Source: Oscillospiraceae bacterium (GTDB lineage Bacteria > Bacillota > Clostridia > Oscillospirales > Oscillospiraceae). Taken from it: a stretch of 48,495 bases of DNA. The translations under genes and the position numbers were made by a program. Within the stretch, counting starts at the first letter, position 1, and each line of letters starts with the position of its first letter. The stretch covers positions 1-48,495 of the forward strand of contig JAGAUY010000080.1 in the NCBI GenBank assembly GCA_017620525.1. Reading direction: 5' to 3'. Below, one piece after another: positions 30,803 through 39,345 of this stretch. The notes beneath the pieces are model-generated. The model did no database searches and was not told where the DNA came from. It saw nothing but the letters and a program-made list of their open reading frames with translations.

Positions 30803-33181
30803 TCAACCAAATTCCGCGATGGTTACGCCATCTTCGCCCTCGCCATAAGCGCCCAGCCGGAATTTCTTAATGAACTTGTTACGGTGCAGTTCCTGCTGCA
30901 CCGCTGCACGGAGGACACCTGTTCCCTTGCCATGGATAATCCGCACCTGTTTCAGACCGGAACGCATGGCGCTGTCCAGGTAGCGCTCCAGAACGCAGAT
31001 GGCCTCAACAGAGTCCATACCGCGCAGGTCTACCTCCATAGGCTGTGCTTCCAATTTCATTTCGCGGCCTGAATGGGCAGGTCTGACAGCCTTCTGCTTA
31101 TACGGATTCTCATTCTCCAGCAGATATACCTCTTCAGGCTTGACCGTCAGCTTCAGAATACCGGCCTGAAGCTGATAGGTGCCATCTTTATTGATGGAAA
31201 TGACGCTTGCCTTGGTTCCCAGTTTCAGCAGTTCAACAGTATCGCCCACCATGACCCCCCGTTTGGGCTGGGGGCGCTGCACCTTGGGCTGCTGGGAACG
31301 GATCTGACTTTCCATTTCGTTCAGGCTGCGGCGGACTTCCGCCTGGCGCTGGTTGATGCCAGAGGCATCGGCGCTGTCCTGAAGCTGCTTGCGCAGAGCC
31401 TTCAGTTCCTCGGATGCCAGATTTGCCGCAGTGCGTGCATCATCAATGATCCGCTGAGCCTCCCGGCGGGCGGATTCCATTGCCTTTTCTTTTTCCTTCT
31501 GAAGCTGGGCGGAGTATTCCTCACTCTGCTGCTTGATCTTTGCGGTCTCCGCCTTCAGGCGCTCGGCCTCCAATCGGGCAGATTCCATCTGCTGGCGCTG
31601 CGATTCCAGTTTAGAAATTACATCTTCGAAATTCTTGTCACTCTTGTCCACCAGATCATCGGCTTCTTTCAGAATCTCCTCAGACAGTCCCAGCTTTCTG
31701 GAAATGGCAAAGGCATTGGACTTGCCGGGAATACCGATGAGCAGCTTGTAGGTGGGCCGCAGTGTCTCAACGTCAAATTCGCAGGAAGCATTGATGACGC
31801 CTTCCGTACGCATGGCATAGAGCTTCAGTTCTGCATAGTGGGTCGTAGCCGCGACGCGGCTGCCCATCTTACGGCAGAATTCAATAATCGCGGTAGCCAG
31901 AGCCGCGCCCTCAGCAGGGTCTGTGCCGGCGCCAAGCTCGTCAAAAAGAACCAGAGTACGGTCATTGCACTCTGCCACCACATCCACAATGGTGCGCATA
32001 TGGCTGGAGAACGTGGACAGGCTCTGGGCGATGGACTGCTCATCACCGATGTCGGCCAAGATCGCATCGAATGTACTCAGACAGCTGCCGTCCCCCGCGG
32101 GGATATGCAGACCGCATTCAGCCATCAGCGTCAGCAGGCCGATGGTCTTAAGAGTAACTGTCTTGCCGCCGGTATTGGGACCGGTGATGATCATTGTATC
32201 AAAATCGCCGCCAAGACGCAGTGATACGGGCACGACCTTCTTCGGATCGATCAGAGGATGTCGGGCATTGCGCAATTCTACCTTGCCGGTATCGTTCATG
32301 ATGGGTGCCCAGGCGCGCATCCGGTATGCAAGCTTTGCCTTGGCGAAAATCACATCCAGCTGCACCAGCATCCGGAAATCAAGATCAATATCTTCCCGGT
32401 GGGAAGCAGCTTCACTGGACAGTTCCGCCAGAATCCGCTCAATCTCCTTCTTTTCCTTCAGTTCCAGTTCCCGCAGCGCATTGTTTGCATTCACAGCGGA
32501 CATGGGTTCAACAAAATACGTAGAGCCACTGGAAGAAACATCATGTACAAGGCCAGGCACATCGTTCTTGCATTCTGCCTTGACAGGAACCACATAGCGT
32601 CCGTCCCGGATTGTGATGATGGCATCCCGGAGGAACTTGGAGTAAGCGGGAGAAGAGATGATCTTCTGCAGGCTGTCACGGATTTTTCCCGCCTGGATGC
32701 GCATATGGCGGCGGATATCTGCCAGCTCATGGGAAGCGTTATCAGCGATCTCTTCCTCGGAAAGGATAGCGCCAAAGATCTTGTCCTCCAGATATTTGTT
32801 GGGTGTCAGTGCCTGGAACAAGCTGTCAAGAACGGTTGCCTTCTCGTCATCGGCAACATAGCCTTTGGTGGTGCGGGCACAGCGCAGAACAGCTGCGATA
32901 TGCAGCAGTTCTTTCGGTTGCAGACTTCCGCCCCGGTCCGCACGTTCCAGCGACGCTGAAACATCCCGAACTTCCGAAAAGCCGGGATTACCCTTGCGGG
33001 TACACAAATCTGCGGCTGCAGTGGTCTGTTCCAGCATCAGCCGGACTTCCTCAAGGTCGGAATTGGGGCGAAGCTGCAGACAGGCGGCTTTACCCTCAGA
33101 ACTGCCTGCGCACTGCGCCAGCAGTTCCAGAACCTGGTCCAGTTCCAGTTTCTGAAGGGATTTTTCGTATAATTCAGACAT
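30803..33181 (-). CDS. mutS2: Endonuclease MutS2
   Basis: 792-residue ATPase of the MutS2 family, involved in suppressing recombination and rescuing stalled ribosomes in Firmicutes. The core has Walker A GPNTGGKTVTLKTIG (near residue 337) and Walker B VLFDELGAGTDP. A long coiled coil follows (about 520-630). The C-terminal Smr nuclease domain has VDLRGMDSVEA and the RIIHGKGTGVLR signature. The mismatch-recognition domain of MutS is absent, as expected. It lies 10 bases downstream of recO. Confidence 0.96.
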   Translation of the reverse strand: MSELYEKSLQKLELDQVLELLAQCAGSSEGKAACLQLRPNSDLEEVRLMLEQTTAAADLCTRKGNPGFSEVRDVSASLERADRGGSLQPKELLHIAAVLRCARTTKGYVADDEKATVLDSLFQALTPNKYLEDKIFGAILSEEEIADNASHELADIRRHMRIQAGKIRDSLQKIISSPAYSKFLRDAIITIRDGRYVVPVKAECKNDVPGLVHDVSSSGSTYFVEPMSAVNANNALRELELKEKKEIERILAELSSEAASHREDIDLDFRMLVQLDVIFAKAKLAYRMRAWAPIMNDTGKVELRNARHPLIDPKKVVPVSLRLGGDFDTMIITGPNTGGKTVTLKTIGLLTLMAECGLHIPAGDGSCLSTFDAILADIGDEQSIAQSLSTFSSHMRTIVDVVAECNDRTLVLFDELGAGTDPAEGAALATAIIEFCRKMGSRVAATTHYAELKLYAMRTEGVINASCEFDVETLRPTYKLLIGIPGKSNAFAISRKLGLSEEILKEADDLVDKSDKNFEDVISKLESQRQQMESARLEAERLKAETAKIKQQSEEYSAQLQKEKEKAMESARREAQRIIDDARTAANLASEELKALRKQLQDSADASGINQRQAEVRRSLNEMESQIRSQQPKVQRPQPKRGVMVGDTVELLKLGTKASVISINKDGTYQLQAGILKLTVKPEEVYLLENENPYKQKAVRPAHSGREMKLEAQPMEVDLRGMDSVEAICVLERYLDSAMRSGLKQVRIIHGKGTGVLRAAVQQELHRNKFIKKFRLGAYGEGEDGVTIAEFG

Positions 33182-33191
33182 GGTTTATCTC

Positions 33192-33935
33192 CTATATCAG
33201 CAGGGATTTATAAAAATCAAGGGTTGAAAACCCTCGTTCCAGTTGAGTCGTTAAGTAAGCTTCAGTCAGCTGTGAGAGGACAGTCAGATTCTCTTCTCCG
33301 ATCTGGAAGGAAAAGAGTTTCTTCGGATCACACAGGCAGGTGTAGCGCATGGCTTCCAGTACCGCCGGATTGATGGGCATACGGATTCCCTTTGAATCCA
33401 TGCTGCGGCAGCGGGTGCATTCCAGCCGTCCTTCTGCCAGATCGAATTTGTCCGGTGTCTGGCTGCCGCACTCATGGCAGCCGAACAGATCCGGCATATA
33501 GCCTGCCAGACAGGCAGCACGCATTTCGAATACCGCTTTGACTTTCTGTTCGCTCTCGTTAAGCCTCGACAGGGCGAACAGGCAGTTGAGCAGCAGCGAC
33601 TGAAGCTCCGGATTTGGGAGATCTTCCTGAGAGATCACCTCAGCCGCCTGGGCAAAATACGTTCCCAAACTCAGCTTGATCAAGTCACGCCGGAGGGGAC
33701 TGAACAGCTCAATGGACTGCGCTTCGTTAATGGTATACATCCCCCGGTATTCAAAAAGCGTAAATTCACCATAAGCCAGCAGCTGGCACGGCGCAATCAG
33801 AGGACTGTTCTTTCTTCTCAGTCCTCTGGCTTTGATGGTCAGTTTGCCGTGATTGCGGCTGAGTACTGTAAGCAGTGCGTCCCGGTCATTGTAATCCGTG
33901 ACTCTGAGCACAATGGCCTGGATCGTCAGATACAT
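33192..33935 (-). CDS. recO: DNA repair protein RecO
   Basis: 247-residue recombination mediator that helps load RecA with RecR. It has an N-terminal OB fold (IVLRVTDYNDRDALLTVLSR, then KGLRRKNS-like ARGLRRKNS) and a zinc finger with CHECG and CTRC (about 156-180). GGAGG lies 6 bases before the ATG. The first 50 bases overlap the 3' end of the yqzL-like gene upstream. Confidence 0.93.
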   Translation of the reverse strand: MYLTIQAIVLRVTDYNDRDALLTVLSRNHGKLTIKARGLRRKNSPLIAPCQLLAYGEFTLFEYRGMYTINEAQSIELFSPLRRDLIKLSLGTYFAQAAEVISQEDLPNPELQSLLLNCLFALSRLNESEQKVKAVFEMRAACLAGYMPDLFGCHECGSQTPDKFDLAEGRLECTRCRSMDSKGIRMPINPAVLEAMRYTCLCDPKKLFSFQIGEENLTVLSQLTEAYLTTQLERGFSTLDFYKSLLI

Positions 33936-34029
33936 GGTTTGCCTCCATTTTGGTTGCCTTCTGGTACATCAGATAGTATTCCGGTGCGCCGGTCTCCATA
34001 AAAAACTGCCAGTAATCCGATGCGTTCAT
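33886..34029 (-). CDS. yqzL: YqzL-like small protein
   Basis: A 47-residue frame between era and recO. The N-terminal part NASDYWQFFMETGAPEYYLMYQ has the W-x(3)-F-x-x-T-G-x(3)-YL-x-Y pattern of the YqzL family, which sits at the same place in Bacillus. The function is unknown. ATG 34029 has GGGAGGG upstream. The last third overlaps the start of recO in another frame, so the real functional part may be only the first 30 residues. Confidence 0.7.
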   Translation of the reverse strand: MNASDYWQFFMETGAPEYYLMYQKATKMEANHVSDDPGHCAQSHGLQ

Positions 34030-34084
34030 GCTCATCCCTCCCATTGTTAGGATTTGCAGAACAGGAAGACTCTACAACTGGAAA

Positions 34085-34972
34085 TTATTCGCTGTAACCG
34101 AAATTGCGGACCAGGAAGTCGGAATCTCTCCAGTTCTCCTTCACCTTTACCCAGGTGGTCAGAAATACCTTGGTACCCATAAACTTTTCGCAGTCAGATC
34201 TTGCCATGGAAGAGATCTTCTTGAGCATATCGCCGCGCTTGCCGATAATAATGCCCTTGTGGCTGGCCTTTTCGCAGTAAATGGTCGCGTCGATGTCGAT
34301 AATGCCGCTGTCGCGCTCGGAGAAGCGAGTGATCTCTACGGCAGTACCGTGAGGAATCTCCTTGTCCAGATTCCACAGGATCTTTTCACGAATGATCTCC
34401 GCCATCACCTGACGCTCCGGCTGATCAGTGGTCAGATCTTCCGGGAACAGGAAAGGAGACTCAATGGCATACTTTTCACAGGTCTTCAGAAGATCGTCAA
34501 CACCGTCGCCGGTCTTGGCGGAGATGGGAATGATGGCATCAAAAACACCGGTCTGGGAATACAGGGCGATCACTTCCAGAAGGCCTTCCTTCTCAACGGT
34601 ATCGATCTTGTTGATGGCCAGAATGGAAGGACACTTGCGGCCCTTGATCTGCTCAATCAGTCCCTCTTCCTGAGGGCCGATGGACGCGATAGGCTCCACG
34701 ACCAGGATGGTGGCGTCCACATCGGCGATGGAATCCTTGGTAACATTCACCATGTATTCACCAAGCTTTGTACGGGAGCGGTGGAAACCGGGGGTATCTA
34801 CGAATACGAACTGGGTATCGTCACGGGTGACGATGCCGCAGATGCGGTTGCGGGTAGTCTGAGGCTTATTGGACACGATGGCAATCTTCTCGCCAACGAG
34901 ATAATTGGTCAGGGTAGACTTACCGACATTGGGACGGCCGGCAATGGTGATCATAGCAGTCTTTGTATTCAT
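34085..34972 (-). CDS. era: GTPase Era
   Basis: 295-residue GTPase needed for 30S ribosome maturation. G1 GRPNVGKST (12-20), the switch region KPQTTRNRICGI, G3 DTPG, G4 NKID and the SAK of G5 are visible. The C-terminal KH domain that binds the 3' end of 16S rRNA includes KGIIIGKRGDMLKKI. Complete and of standard length. It lies between ybeY and yqzL in the usual Firmicute order. Confidence 0.97.
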   Translation of the reverse strand: MNTKTAMITIAGRPNVGKSTLTNYLVGEKIAIVSNKPQTTRNRICGIVTRDDTQFVFVDTPGFHRSRTKLGEYMVNVTKDSIADVDATILVVEPIASIGPQEEGLIEQIKGRKCPSILAINKIDTVEKEGLLEVIALYSQTGVFDAIIPISAKTGDGVDDLLKTCEKYAIESPFLFPEDLTTDQPERQVMAEIIREKILWNLDKEIPHGTAVEITRFSERDSGIIDIDATIYCEKASHKGIIIGKRGDMLKKISSMARSDCEKFMGTKVFLTTWVKVKENWRDSDFLVRNFGYSE

Positions 34973-34994
34973 AAGTAATCTCCTAAGTTCAGTA

Positions 34995-35492
34995 TTATCT
35001 GCTCATTCCGGGAATCGCCGCGGCAATGGCCTCTTCCCGGGCGCGCATCCGGCGCTTCTGTGGACCTTCATCCAGATGGTCATATCCCAGCAGATGAAGC
35101 ATGGAATGGATAGTCAGGTAACCGACTTCCCGTCTGGAGGAATGGCCGAACTCTTTTGCCTGGGCAATGGCCCGCTCCAGACTGATGCACATGTCGCCCA
35201 GAGGACACAGGTCCGTCTCAGGGTCCAGATAATCCTCCCAGTCCTGCGGAGGATTGCCGGCTTCCAGATCAAACATCGGGAAACTCAGTACATCTGTGGG
35301 ACGGTCGATATTCCGGCTGGCGCTGTTAATGGCATGGATGCCCCGGTCATTGGTGACCAGTACGTTGATCTCGCAGGGGGCATTCACACCCTCAGCATCC
35401 AGTACGGCATGGATACATTTTTTGATGACTCCGGAAACCAGCGGCTGCTGGACCGTGAAAATGTCATAAGTCAGGTTGATTTTATGATTCAT
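34995..35492 (-). CDS. ybeY: rRNA maturation endoribonuclease YbeY
   Basis: 165-residue zinc metalloprotein acting in 16S rRNA 3' processing and ribosome quality control. The metal site HSMLHLLGYDHLDEG (H-x3-H-x5-H) is near residue 130, and RPTDVLSFPMF is the usual upstream block. I chose ATG 35492, which gives the standard length. Upstream codons of the frame lie inside phoH. The phoH stop is 1 base away. Confidence 0.95.
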   Translation of the reverse strand: MNHKINLTYDIFTVQQPLVSGVIKKCIHAVLDAEGVNAPCEINVLVTNDRGIHAINSASRNIDRPTDVLSFPMFDLEAGNPPQDWEDYLDPETDLCPLGDMCISLERAIAQAKEFGHSSRREVGYLTIHSMLHLLGYDHLDEGPQKRRMRAREEAIAAAIPGMSR

Positions 35493-35493
35493 A

Positions 35494-36510
35494 TCAATTC
35501 TTCCTCTGATAACTGCCCTTAAAGTCAGCATTGGGCTTTTTATATTCAGGCTTCTTGTTGGCCTTTTCGTAAGCATTGATGATCTCCTGCACCAGCGCAT
35601 GGCGGACCACATCCGCAGCGCTGAGTCGGCAGATGGCAATATCATGAACACCTTCCAGAACCCGCACCGCATCCTTCAGACCGGAAACCTTGTCATCCGG
35701 CAGGTCGATCTGGGTCACGTCGCCGGTTATGACGATCTTGGATCCAAATCCGAGGCGGGTCAGGAACATCTTCATCTGCTCCCGAGTCGTGTTCTGGGCC
35801 TCGTCGAGAATGATGAAACTGTCGTCCAGAGTACGGCCGCGCATATAGGCCAGCGGTGCCACTTCGATGGATCCACGCTCCTGGTATTTCTGAAATGTTT
35901 CTGCCCCCAGCATATCATAAAGTGCATCGTAAAGCGGACGCAGGTAGGGATCTACCTTGTTCTGAAGGTCGCCGGGAAGGAAACCAAGCCGTTCGCCGGC
36001 TTCCACCGCCGGGCGGGTCAGGATGATCCGGTTCACCGTACGCTCCCGGAAAGCTGCCACGGCAGCGGCGACAGCCAGATATGTTTTGCCTGTACCGGCA
36101 GGACCGACGCCAATGGTAATGGTATTCTTCTGAATGGCCTTCATGTATTTCTGCTGGCCGACAGTCTTGGCTTTGATGGGTTTTCCTTTGGCGGTGATGC
36201 ATACCACATCCTTAGCCATCTGAGCTACCTGATCATCGTTGCCCTCTCTGACCAAAGTGATCAGATAGCGGACACGTTGTTCGTCAATGGTCTCACCCTT
36301 GGCGGATAATGCCAGCAGTCCTTCCAATGTCCGGACTGCTTTATCAACATTTTCCTCATCGCCTGAAACCTTCAGGTCAGTTCCGCGGTTGATGATCCGC
36401 ACTTCCAGCGCATCCTCGATCCGCTTGATATTCTCATCGAAAGAGCCGAATACCGCAATCAGATCATCAACCCGGTCTGCATTGACGATACGTTCAATCT
36501 GTTTTCCCAT
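35494..36510 (-). CDS. phoH: PhoH family ATPase
   Basis: 338-residue P-loop protein of the PhoH/YbeZ family, thought to work with YbeY in RNA metabolism. Walker A GPAGTGKTYLAVAAAV (near 137), RIILTRPAVEAGE and Walker B SFIILDEAQNTT are clear. An N-terminal KH-like part (about 1-80) precedes it. ATG 36510 with GGAG upstream is chosen over an earlier start. The start overlaps the end of yqfD by 17 bases. Confidence 0.93.
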   Translation of the reverse strand: MGKQIERIVNADRVDDLIAVFGSFDENIKRIEDALEVRIINRGTDLKVSGDEENVDKAVRTLEGLLALSAKGETIDEQRVRYLITLVREGNDDQVAQMAKDVVCITAKGKPIKAKTVGQQKYMKAIQKNTITIGVGPAGTGKTYLAVAAAVAAFRERTVNRIILTRPAVEAGERLGFLPGDLQNKVDPYLRPLYDALYDMLGAETFQKYQERGSIEVAPLAYMRGRTLDDSFIILDEAQNTTREQMKMFLTRLGFGSKIVITGDVTQIDLPDDKVSGLKDAVRVLEGVHDIAICRLSAADVVRHALVQEIINAYEKANKKPEYKKPNADFKGSYQRKN

Positions 36511-37684
36511 TATAATCTCCAATCTTCTCATAACGAACCCTGCCGATCATCTCGACACAGGAGTATTCCCCTGTCAGTATGCTGACACCATCCTCATGTG
36601 TGACCATGCAATCCGCGTTGATGATTTCTCCGGCGACCATGGTCTGACGCAAATAGTCTTCAGTAAAACCGCAGAGCTGTTTTTCAGCTATACGTTGCTC
36701 CTGAACACGTTCTGACAGTTCACAGGAGGTCTGTACTTCCTTTACCAGTGTTACTGGAAGCTCAAATCCTCCCGGCAGGATCAAATGATATTCTTGATAC
36801 ATTTTACCACAAGTGGCATCCCAAATTCCACTACCTTTATAGAAATTTATGCGTTTTTTTCCGATGATGAGGCTGAAATTTACCGTCTTGGACCGTTCCC
36901 TCCCGCGAAACCGATACTTTGATGGTAAAACCGCCTCCAAATCACGCTGGGTCTGCGCCATGATCTCCCCCTGTGCCTGCGCCGCGCAAATGGTCAGTCC
37001 GCAGTCTGTATAACCGGAGATCAATACTTCGCCGCGTTTTACGGCCTGCCCCGCAGCGCACAAAAGATTCCCTTTTGTCGCCGTGCAGGACTGTATAATC
37101 CCGTCCCTTGCCGCAACGATGCTGCATACCTGATTCTGCCCTCCTTCTTCCTGCGGTATGCTCCGCTCCCGGACAGATATCACAGCAACACAGCCGTAAG
37201 TATTGACACCGGCCCACTTTAGCTGCGGCAGCGCCGACAGCAATTCATTCTTTACCTTTTCACTCCGGACTGTTCGTCTGGAGGCACCGAAGCGGATGCC
37301 GCTTTCCTCAGCCGCTTCCAGAATCAACTTTTCGGGAACCGACTCATTTCCATCTACCTGCACAAACCAAACACGGCTCGGTATGGATAGCGCTGCGCTG
37401 AGCAAAATCAGCATACCGATGATCAGCACAGGTCTGTGCAGCAGACTCCTGGTGCTCCAGTATATCCCTTTGCGTTCACGCAGACAGAGCCGATATCCCC
37501 GCTTTTTCGCAAGACGTTCCAGGTTTTGCAGGTCCGCGCGGTGTATCAGGAACCGAACGGTTAGATCTCCAGACTCACGGACAGATGATACAGTTATCCC
37601 GCGGCCACTGATCTCATCAAGCGCAGCTGCCGTATCTGCGCTTGTCAGTTCGACATCGACCATTCCGGCAAGGGACCTCCACAT
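36494..37684 (-). CDS. yqfD: Sporulation protein YqfD
   Basis: 396-residue bitopic membrane protein, counterpart of SpoIV-stage YqfD in Bacillus, needed for efficient sporulation. An N-terminal cytoplasmic domain (1-85) precedes one membrane segment (about 87-108, VLIIGMLILLSAALSI), then an extracytoplasmic region (VWFVQVDGNESVPEKLI and later a GIIQSC...KRGEVLISG barrel-like part). Its ATG shares its A with the yqfC stop (TAATG), so it is translationally coupled. Confidence 0.9.
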   Translation of the reverse strand: MWRSLAGMVDVELTSADTAAALDEISGRGITVSSVRESGDLTVRFLIHRADLQNLERLAKKRGYRLCLRERKGIYWSTRSLLHRPVLIIGMLILLSAALSIPSRVWFVQVDGNESVPEKLILEAAEESGIRFGASRRTVRSEKVKNELLSALPQLKWAGVNTYGCVAVISVRERSIPQEEGGQNQVCSIVAARDGIIQSCTATKGNLLCAAGQAVKRGEVLISGYTDCGLTICAAQAQGEIMAQTQRDLEAVLPSKYRFRGRERSKTVNFSLIIGKKRINFYKGSGIWDATCGKMYQEYHLILPGGFELPVTLVKEVQTSCELSERVQEQRIAEKQLCGFTEDYLRQTMVAGEIINADCMVTHEDGVSILTGEYSCVEMIGRVRYEKIGDYNGKTD

Positions 37685-37965
37685 TATTGCGTCCTCCGTG
37701 TCAGCTGCACATGATCAATTTTTCCCGTGATGATCAGCTGCTCTCTTGCCATACATGTCAGTTCCAGTCCGCAGCCACAGATGCAAAGCATACCATAGCG
37801 CATCTTCACACAGATCCGTTTTTCACTGTACTCCGTGACCCCGCGATGGCCTTCAATCAACACCCTTCTGTCCCCCACAAGCTCCAGAATCGGCTCTCCC
37901 GGCATGGTTTCGCCGGGAAGATCCATGCTCTCTGCCAAATGAAGGGCCCATTGTTTTTTCCGCAT
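37684..37965 (-). CDS. yqfC: Sporulation protein YqfC
   Basis: 93-residue protein of the YabP/YqfC family. Typical blocks are MDLPGETMPGEPILELVGDRRVLIEGHRGVTEYS (split here over residues 14-47) and a C-terminal GLELTCMAREQLIITGKI. In Bacillus it belongs to the sigma-E regulon. ATG 37965 with AGGAGG 9 bases upstream is preferred over longer starts. It heads the yqfC-yqfD-phoH-ybeY-era-yqzL-recO-mutS2 series, and a divergent gene starts 88 bases away. Confidence 0.88.
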   Translation of the reverse strand: MRKKQWALHLAESMDLPGETMPGEPILELVGDRRVLIEGHRGVTEYSEKRICVKMRYGMLCICGCGLELTCMAREQLIITGKIDHVQLTRRTQ

Positions 37966-38052
37966 AAGAGCGCACCTCCTTTTGCTCAAACATATGAATC
38001 CCGGGATTATTTTATAGCAGACAATCGCATAGATTCTTCCGAGGTGATGCAC

Positions 38053-39072
38053 ATGAACGCTCGAAATTCATGGACGGGGATCTTCCCGGCAGCCGGAATG
38101 CTCTTTCTAATCATTGACAGCCACACTGCCGCAGCGGGAATGCAATCCGGAATCGAGCTGTGTCTGAAAACGATCATTCCTTCCCTGTTCCCGTTTTTTA
38201 TCCTGTCCTTCCTGCTGACCGGAAATTTGACGGGATGCAATTTGAAGATACTGCGTCCGTTCAGCAGGTTCTGCGGTATTCCTGAGGGGGCAGAATCCTT
38301 GCTGATAACCGGGTTTTTGGGTGGATATCCGGTCGGTGCGCAGAATACGGCGCTTGCCTGCCAGAGAGGCAGTATCTCAGCAGAAGATGCGCAAAGAATG
38401 CTTGCCTTCTGCAGTAATGCAGGACCTGCGTTTCTCTTCGGCATCGTCGGTCCGCTGTTTGATTCCCCCCGATATGCCTGGGTGTTGTGGGGAATTCACA
38501 TTACTTCCGCCCTGATCGTCGGGGCAATTACAGGAAAGTCGAGTACAAAAGCAGCAGCCATTGCGCATCAATCGGCATTCACATTGACACAAGCACTTCA
38601 AAAATCCCTCTCCGTCATGGCGCAGGTTTGCGGTTGGGTCGTCCTGTTCCGCATGATATTGGCATATCTGGACCGGTGGTTATTCTGGTTGCTTCCGCAG
38701 GGCGCACAGATTTTCGCAGCTGGTCTTTTGGAACTATCAAACGGGTGTATCCGGCTGCAGGCAATAGATCGTGATGGAATCCGTTTTACAGCAGCATCGT
38801 TTCTACTGGCCATAGGCGGGTTATGTGTTACGCTGCAGACAAGTTCTGTGACAAGAGGATTGTCTTTGCAGTATTACTATCCTGGAAAACTGCTGCAGGG
38901 TGCATTGAGCATTCTGCTGTCCATTTGCGCGCAGGTATTCTTTCCCGAGGCACACAGAATGGAAAACGGAGCCTTAATTCTTGCGCTCAGCTGTATTGCT
39001 TCTCTGATTGCGATTGGTTTCCTCAGGAAAAATCAAAAAAACAGTAGCATTCCGCTTTCAGTTGGTGTATAA
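38053..39072 (+). CDS. YlbJ-like sporulation integral membrane protein
   Basis: 339-residue polytopic membrane protein with about eight segments. It belongs to the nucleoside-recognition (Gate) domain family, shown by LITGFLGGYPVGAQNTA (near 92) and LAFCSNAGPAFLFGIVG, which are the hallmark blocks of YlbJ. In Bacillus YlbJ is made under sigma-E and needed for heat-resistant spores. Its cargo is unknown. ATG 38053 is chosen because GAGGTG (38041-38046) abuts the earlier ATG 38047. It is divergent from yqfC. Confidence 0.8.
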   Translation: MNARNSWTGIFPAAGMLFLIIDSHTAAAGMQSGIELCLKTIIPSLFPFFILSFLLTGNLTGCNLKILRPFSRFCGIPEGAESLLITGFLGGYPVGAQNTALACQRGSISAEDAQRMLAFCSNAGPAFLFGIVGPLFDSPRYAWVLWGIHITSALIVGAITGKSSTKAAAIAHQSAFTLTQALQKSLSVMAQVCGWVVLFRMILAYLDRWLFWLLPQGAQIFAAGLLELSNGCIRLQAIDRDGIRFTAASFLLAIGGLCVTLQTSSVTRGLSLQYYYPGKLLQGALSILLSICAQVFFPEAHRMENGALILALSCIASLIAIGFLRKNQKNSSIPLSVGV

Positions 39073-39102
39073 TCTATACATTATCGCAAGTGAGGTTCGC
39101 TC

Positions 39103-39312
39103 ATGCTGTTTCGAAAGAAAATTGAAAAATCCTGCAGTTATTGTCTGTTCAGCACAGCGCTTGACGGTGGAGAATATCTGTGCTCCAAAAAGGGAGTGCA
39201 GAACCAGGACGGAAAATGCTTCCGCTTCCGCTATGATCCCTGCAAACGCATTCCCCCCAGGGCAAAGGCACTGGATTTTTCCAAATACGATCAGGAAGAT
39301 TATTCCCTGTGA
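39103..39312 (+). CDS. Small cysteine-containing protein of unknown function
   Basis: 69-residue soluble protein. Five cysteines occur in the pattern C-x2-C (KSCSYC), then single cysteines in YLCSKK, KCFRF and YDPCKR, which suggests a metal site or disulfides. The C-terminal part PPRAKALDFSKYDQEDYSL is acidic. I do not know the family by function. It has GTGAGG before the ATG and sits between the YlbJ-like gene and the phosphodiester glycosidase on one strand. Confidence 0.65.
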   Translation: MLFRKKIEKSCSYCLFSTALDGGEYLCSKKGVQNQDGKCFRFRYDPCKRIPPRAKALDFSKYDQEDYSL

Positions 39313-39345
39313 CCTCAGACGATTCCACCAAGAGAGGAGTATACT

